A DNA stretch of 14,165 nucleotides from Nostocoides sp039812405 (lineage in GTDB: Bacteria; Actinomycetota; Actinomycetes; Actinomycetales; Dermatophilaceae). The position numbers were made by a program, and so were the translations under genes. This document shows positions 13,264-14,165 of this stretch, piece after piece. Each line of letters starts with the position of its first letter. Position 1 is the stretch's first letter. The notes under the pieces were generated by a model. The model did not search any database. It was given only the letters and a program-made list of their open reading frames with translations, and was not told where the DNA came from. The DNA lies in NCBI GenBank assembly GCA_039812405.1, contig JBDIAL010000078.1, positions 1 through 14,165 on the forward strand, in the 5' to 3' direction.

Positions 13264-13489
13264 GTCGTTCGCTGGGGGGTGTTGGGGATGCGGCGTGTCT
13301 GGGTGACGCGTGGTCAGTCTGATATGCGCGGGTTGGTTACCGCATGACCCTGTTTCGGTGGGAGCGTTCGAGCTTGTCTGAGGTCGAGCGTGGCCGCCCG
13401 CGGGGTGGCTGCTCACAGGCGAATCGCTGGTGCGCTCCTCACGCTGCATGCGTTCCTGGCACCATCCGGTGAACGAGCTTCTGGGGTGG

Positions 13490-14165
13490 CTAGTCCATGA
13501 CGGCCAGGGACCAGCACCAGCCCGCGAGCTCACGGGCGATCGCGGTGTTCGCGATGGTGTGCTTCTTCTTGTGCGCGGTGAGGACCTGCCAGCGGTGATG
13601 CAGACGTCGGTTGCCGGCGTCGCCTCGCGCAGCGGCCGCTGCGGGCGCGGCGGTCCACCGATCGTTCATGATCTTCCCGGGTGCGTAGCGGGGCTTGTGG
13701 TGCCAGGCTGCTTCGATCAGTAGCCGACGGGCGTGGCTGTTCCCGGTCTTCGTGATCGCGCCCAGCGACCTCGACCCACCGGACGAGTGCTCCGAGGGGA
13801 CCAGCCCGAGATATGACGCGATCGTGCGGCCGGTGAATCGGTCCCAGTCGCCGATCTCGACCGCTAACGCGAACCCGGTCAGTGTGGAGATCCCACGCAA
13901 GCATCCGAGCTGGTTCGTGACCGCGGTGAACTCGCTGTCCGCAGCCATCGCGAGGATCTGCTTGTCCAGCCGGCCCCGGCGGGCCAGGATGCCCGTGACC
14001 GCGTCGTAGCCGGCGTCGAACGCGGCCAGCGTCCCAGGCCCGGCACCGTCGAGACCGCTGCGGCGGTGCTGCCGCAGCCAGGCGTCGTGCACGCCCGTCC
14101 AGGCGTCTTTGCCGGTGTCGTAGACGATCCCGCGGCGCAGCAGCAGCTTCGAGACCCGATGCCGG
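13490..14165 (-). CDS. IS110-family transposase, C-terminal part
   Basis: 225 codons are visible, open at the right window edge, so the N-terminal DEDD (RuvC-like) catalytic domain is mostly outside. The visible part has the Transposase_20-type region GCLRGISTLTGFALAVEIGD followed by YLGLVPSEHSSGG (with the serine implicated in IS110 recombination), ITKTGNSHARRLL and a C-terminal Lys/His-rich helix HKKKHTIANTAIARELAGW. GTG codons near 14092 could be read as starts, but the frame continues upstream with RHRVSKLLLRRGIVYDTG, which is also family-like, so the gene is larger. The reading frame is intact as far as seen. These transposases act with a structured bridge RNA from the element's own non-coding end. 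Confidence 0.93.
   Translation of the reverse strand, partial: RHRVSKLLLRRGIVYDTGKDAWTGVHDAWLRQHRRSGLDGAGPGTLAAFDAGYDAVTGILARRGRLDKQILAMAADSEFTAVTNQLGCLRGISTLTGFALAVEIGDWDRFTGRTIASYLGLVPSEHSSGGSRSLGAITKTGNSHARRLLIEAAWHHKPRYAPGKIMNDRWTAAPAAAAARGDAGNRRLHHRWQVLTAHKKKHTIANTAIARELAGWCWSLAVMD

Larger units (their letters stand above)
13196..14165 (-). mobile_element. IS110-family insertion sequence, partial, left limit unknown
   Basis: The element contains the transposase gene at 13490-14165 and continues past the window. The 294 bp between the operon stop and the transposase stop hold no gene; they differ in texture from the rest (more T-rich) and contain small hairpins, including one at 13324-13345 (ATGC/GCAT and GGT/ACC pairs around TGGTT). 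IS110 elements lack classic terminal inverted repeats, so the exact end cannot be read; it lies somewhere in 13196-13489. The octamer CTGATATG occurs at 13192-13199 and 13319-13326, which may mark a boundary or be chance. Confidence 0.6.

Noticed and set aside
13135..13533. Minus-strand 132-codon frame between the transposase and the transglutaminase gene
   Set aside because: It overlaps the real ends of both genes, is Pro/Thr/Ser-rich and has no recognisable domain.

Overview
The window is high-GC DNA from a chromosome-like region of an actinobacterium. The signs are strong G/C-ending codon use, several leaderless TANNNT promoters placed 6-7 nt before a start codon, a zinc-uptake operon with an actinobacterial-style Zur box, a sterol/branched-acyl type CoA racemase and a VanAB-like oxygenase/reductase pair. 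A Micrococcales member (Intrasporangiaceae-like) is my guess; the sequence alone does not prove it.

Layout. 1-861 is the 3' two thirds of a cytochrome P450 gene. 862-1333 is a gene-free island between convergent transcripts and is packed with structure: a 46-nt hairpin, a 68-nt almost perfect palindrome, two tandem-repeat arrays and a terminator-like hairpin. 1334-3378 (minus) is a two-gene operon, reductase then Rieske-type oxygenase; the oxygenase lacks one canonical ligand of its Rieske cluster and has an unusual mononuclear-iron motif. 3531-4313 (plus) is a class I glutamine amidotransferase, divergent from that operon and overlapping the next operon tail to tail by 40 bp. 4274-6977 (minus) is a Zn/Mn ABC uptake operon (binding protein, ATPase, permease, with ATGA and GTGA overlaps). 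A divergent Zur repressor gene lies at 7101-7523, and a Zur-box-like palindrome sits just upstream of the binding-protein gene. 7606-8748 is an alpha-methylacyl-CoA racemase family gene and 8828-9580 (minus) a voltage-gated K+ channel. 9767-13195 (plus) is a three-gene unit: circularly permuted ATP-grasp ligase (with a polyglutamine tail), alpha-E (DUF403) protein and transglutaminase-like protease. 13490-14165 (minus) is an IS110-family transposase that runs off the window, and the preceding bases are its non-coding end.

How they fit together. The zinc block is a self-contained sensor/uptake module. The ATP-grasp/alpha-E/transglutaminase trio is a widely conserved but biochemically poorly defined predicted amidoligase/peptide system, and here an IS110 element lies immediately downstream of it. 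P450, Rieske/reductase and racemase are all compatible with oxidation of sterol-like or branched acyl substrates, but their separate promoters and opposing orientations make that link an inference.

Sequence-level signals not tied to any one gene: the heptamer GGCATAC/GTATGCC recurs 11 times and appears to force rare codons (TAT, GCA, ATA). Four plus-strand genes share a near-identical leaderless promoter. I saw no tRNA, rRNA or CRISPR array.
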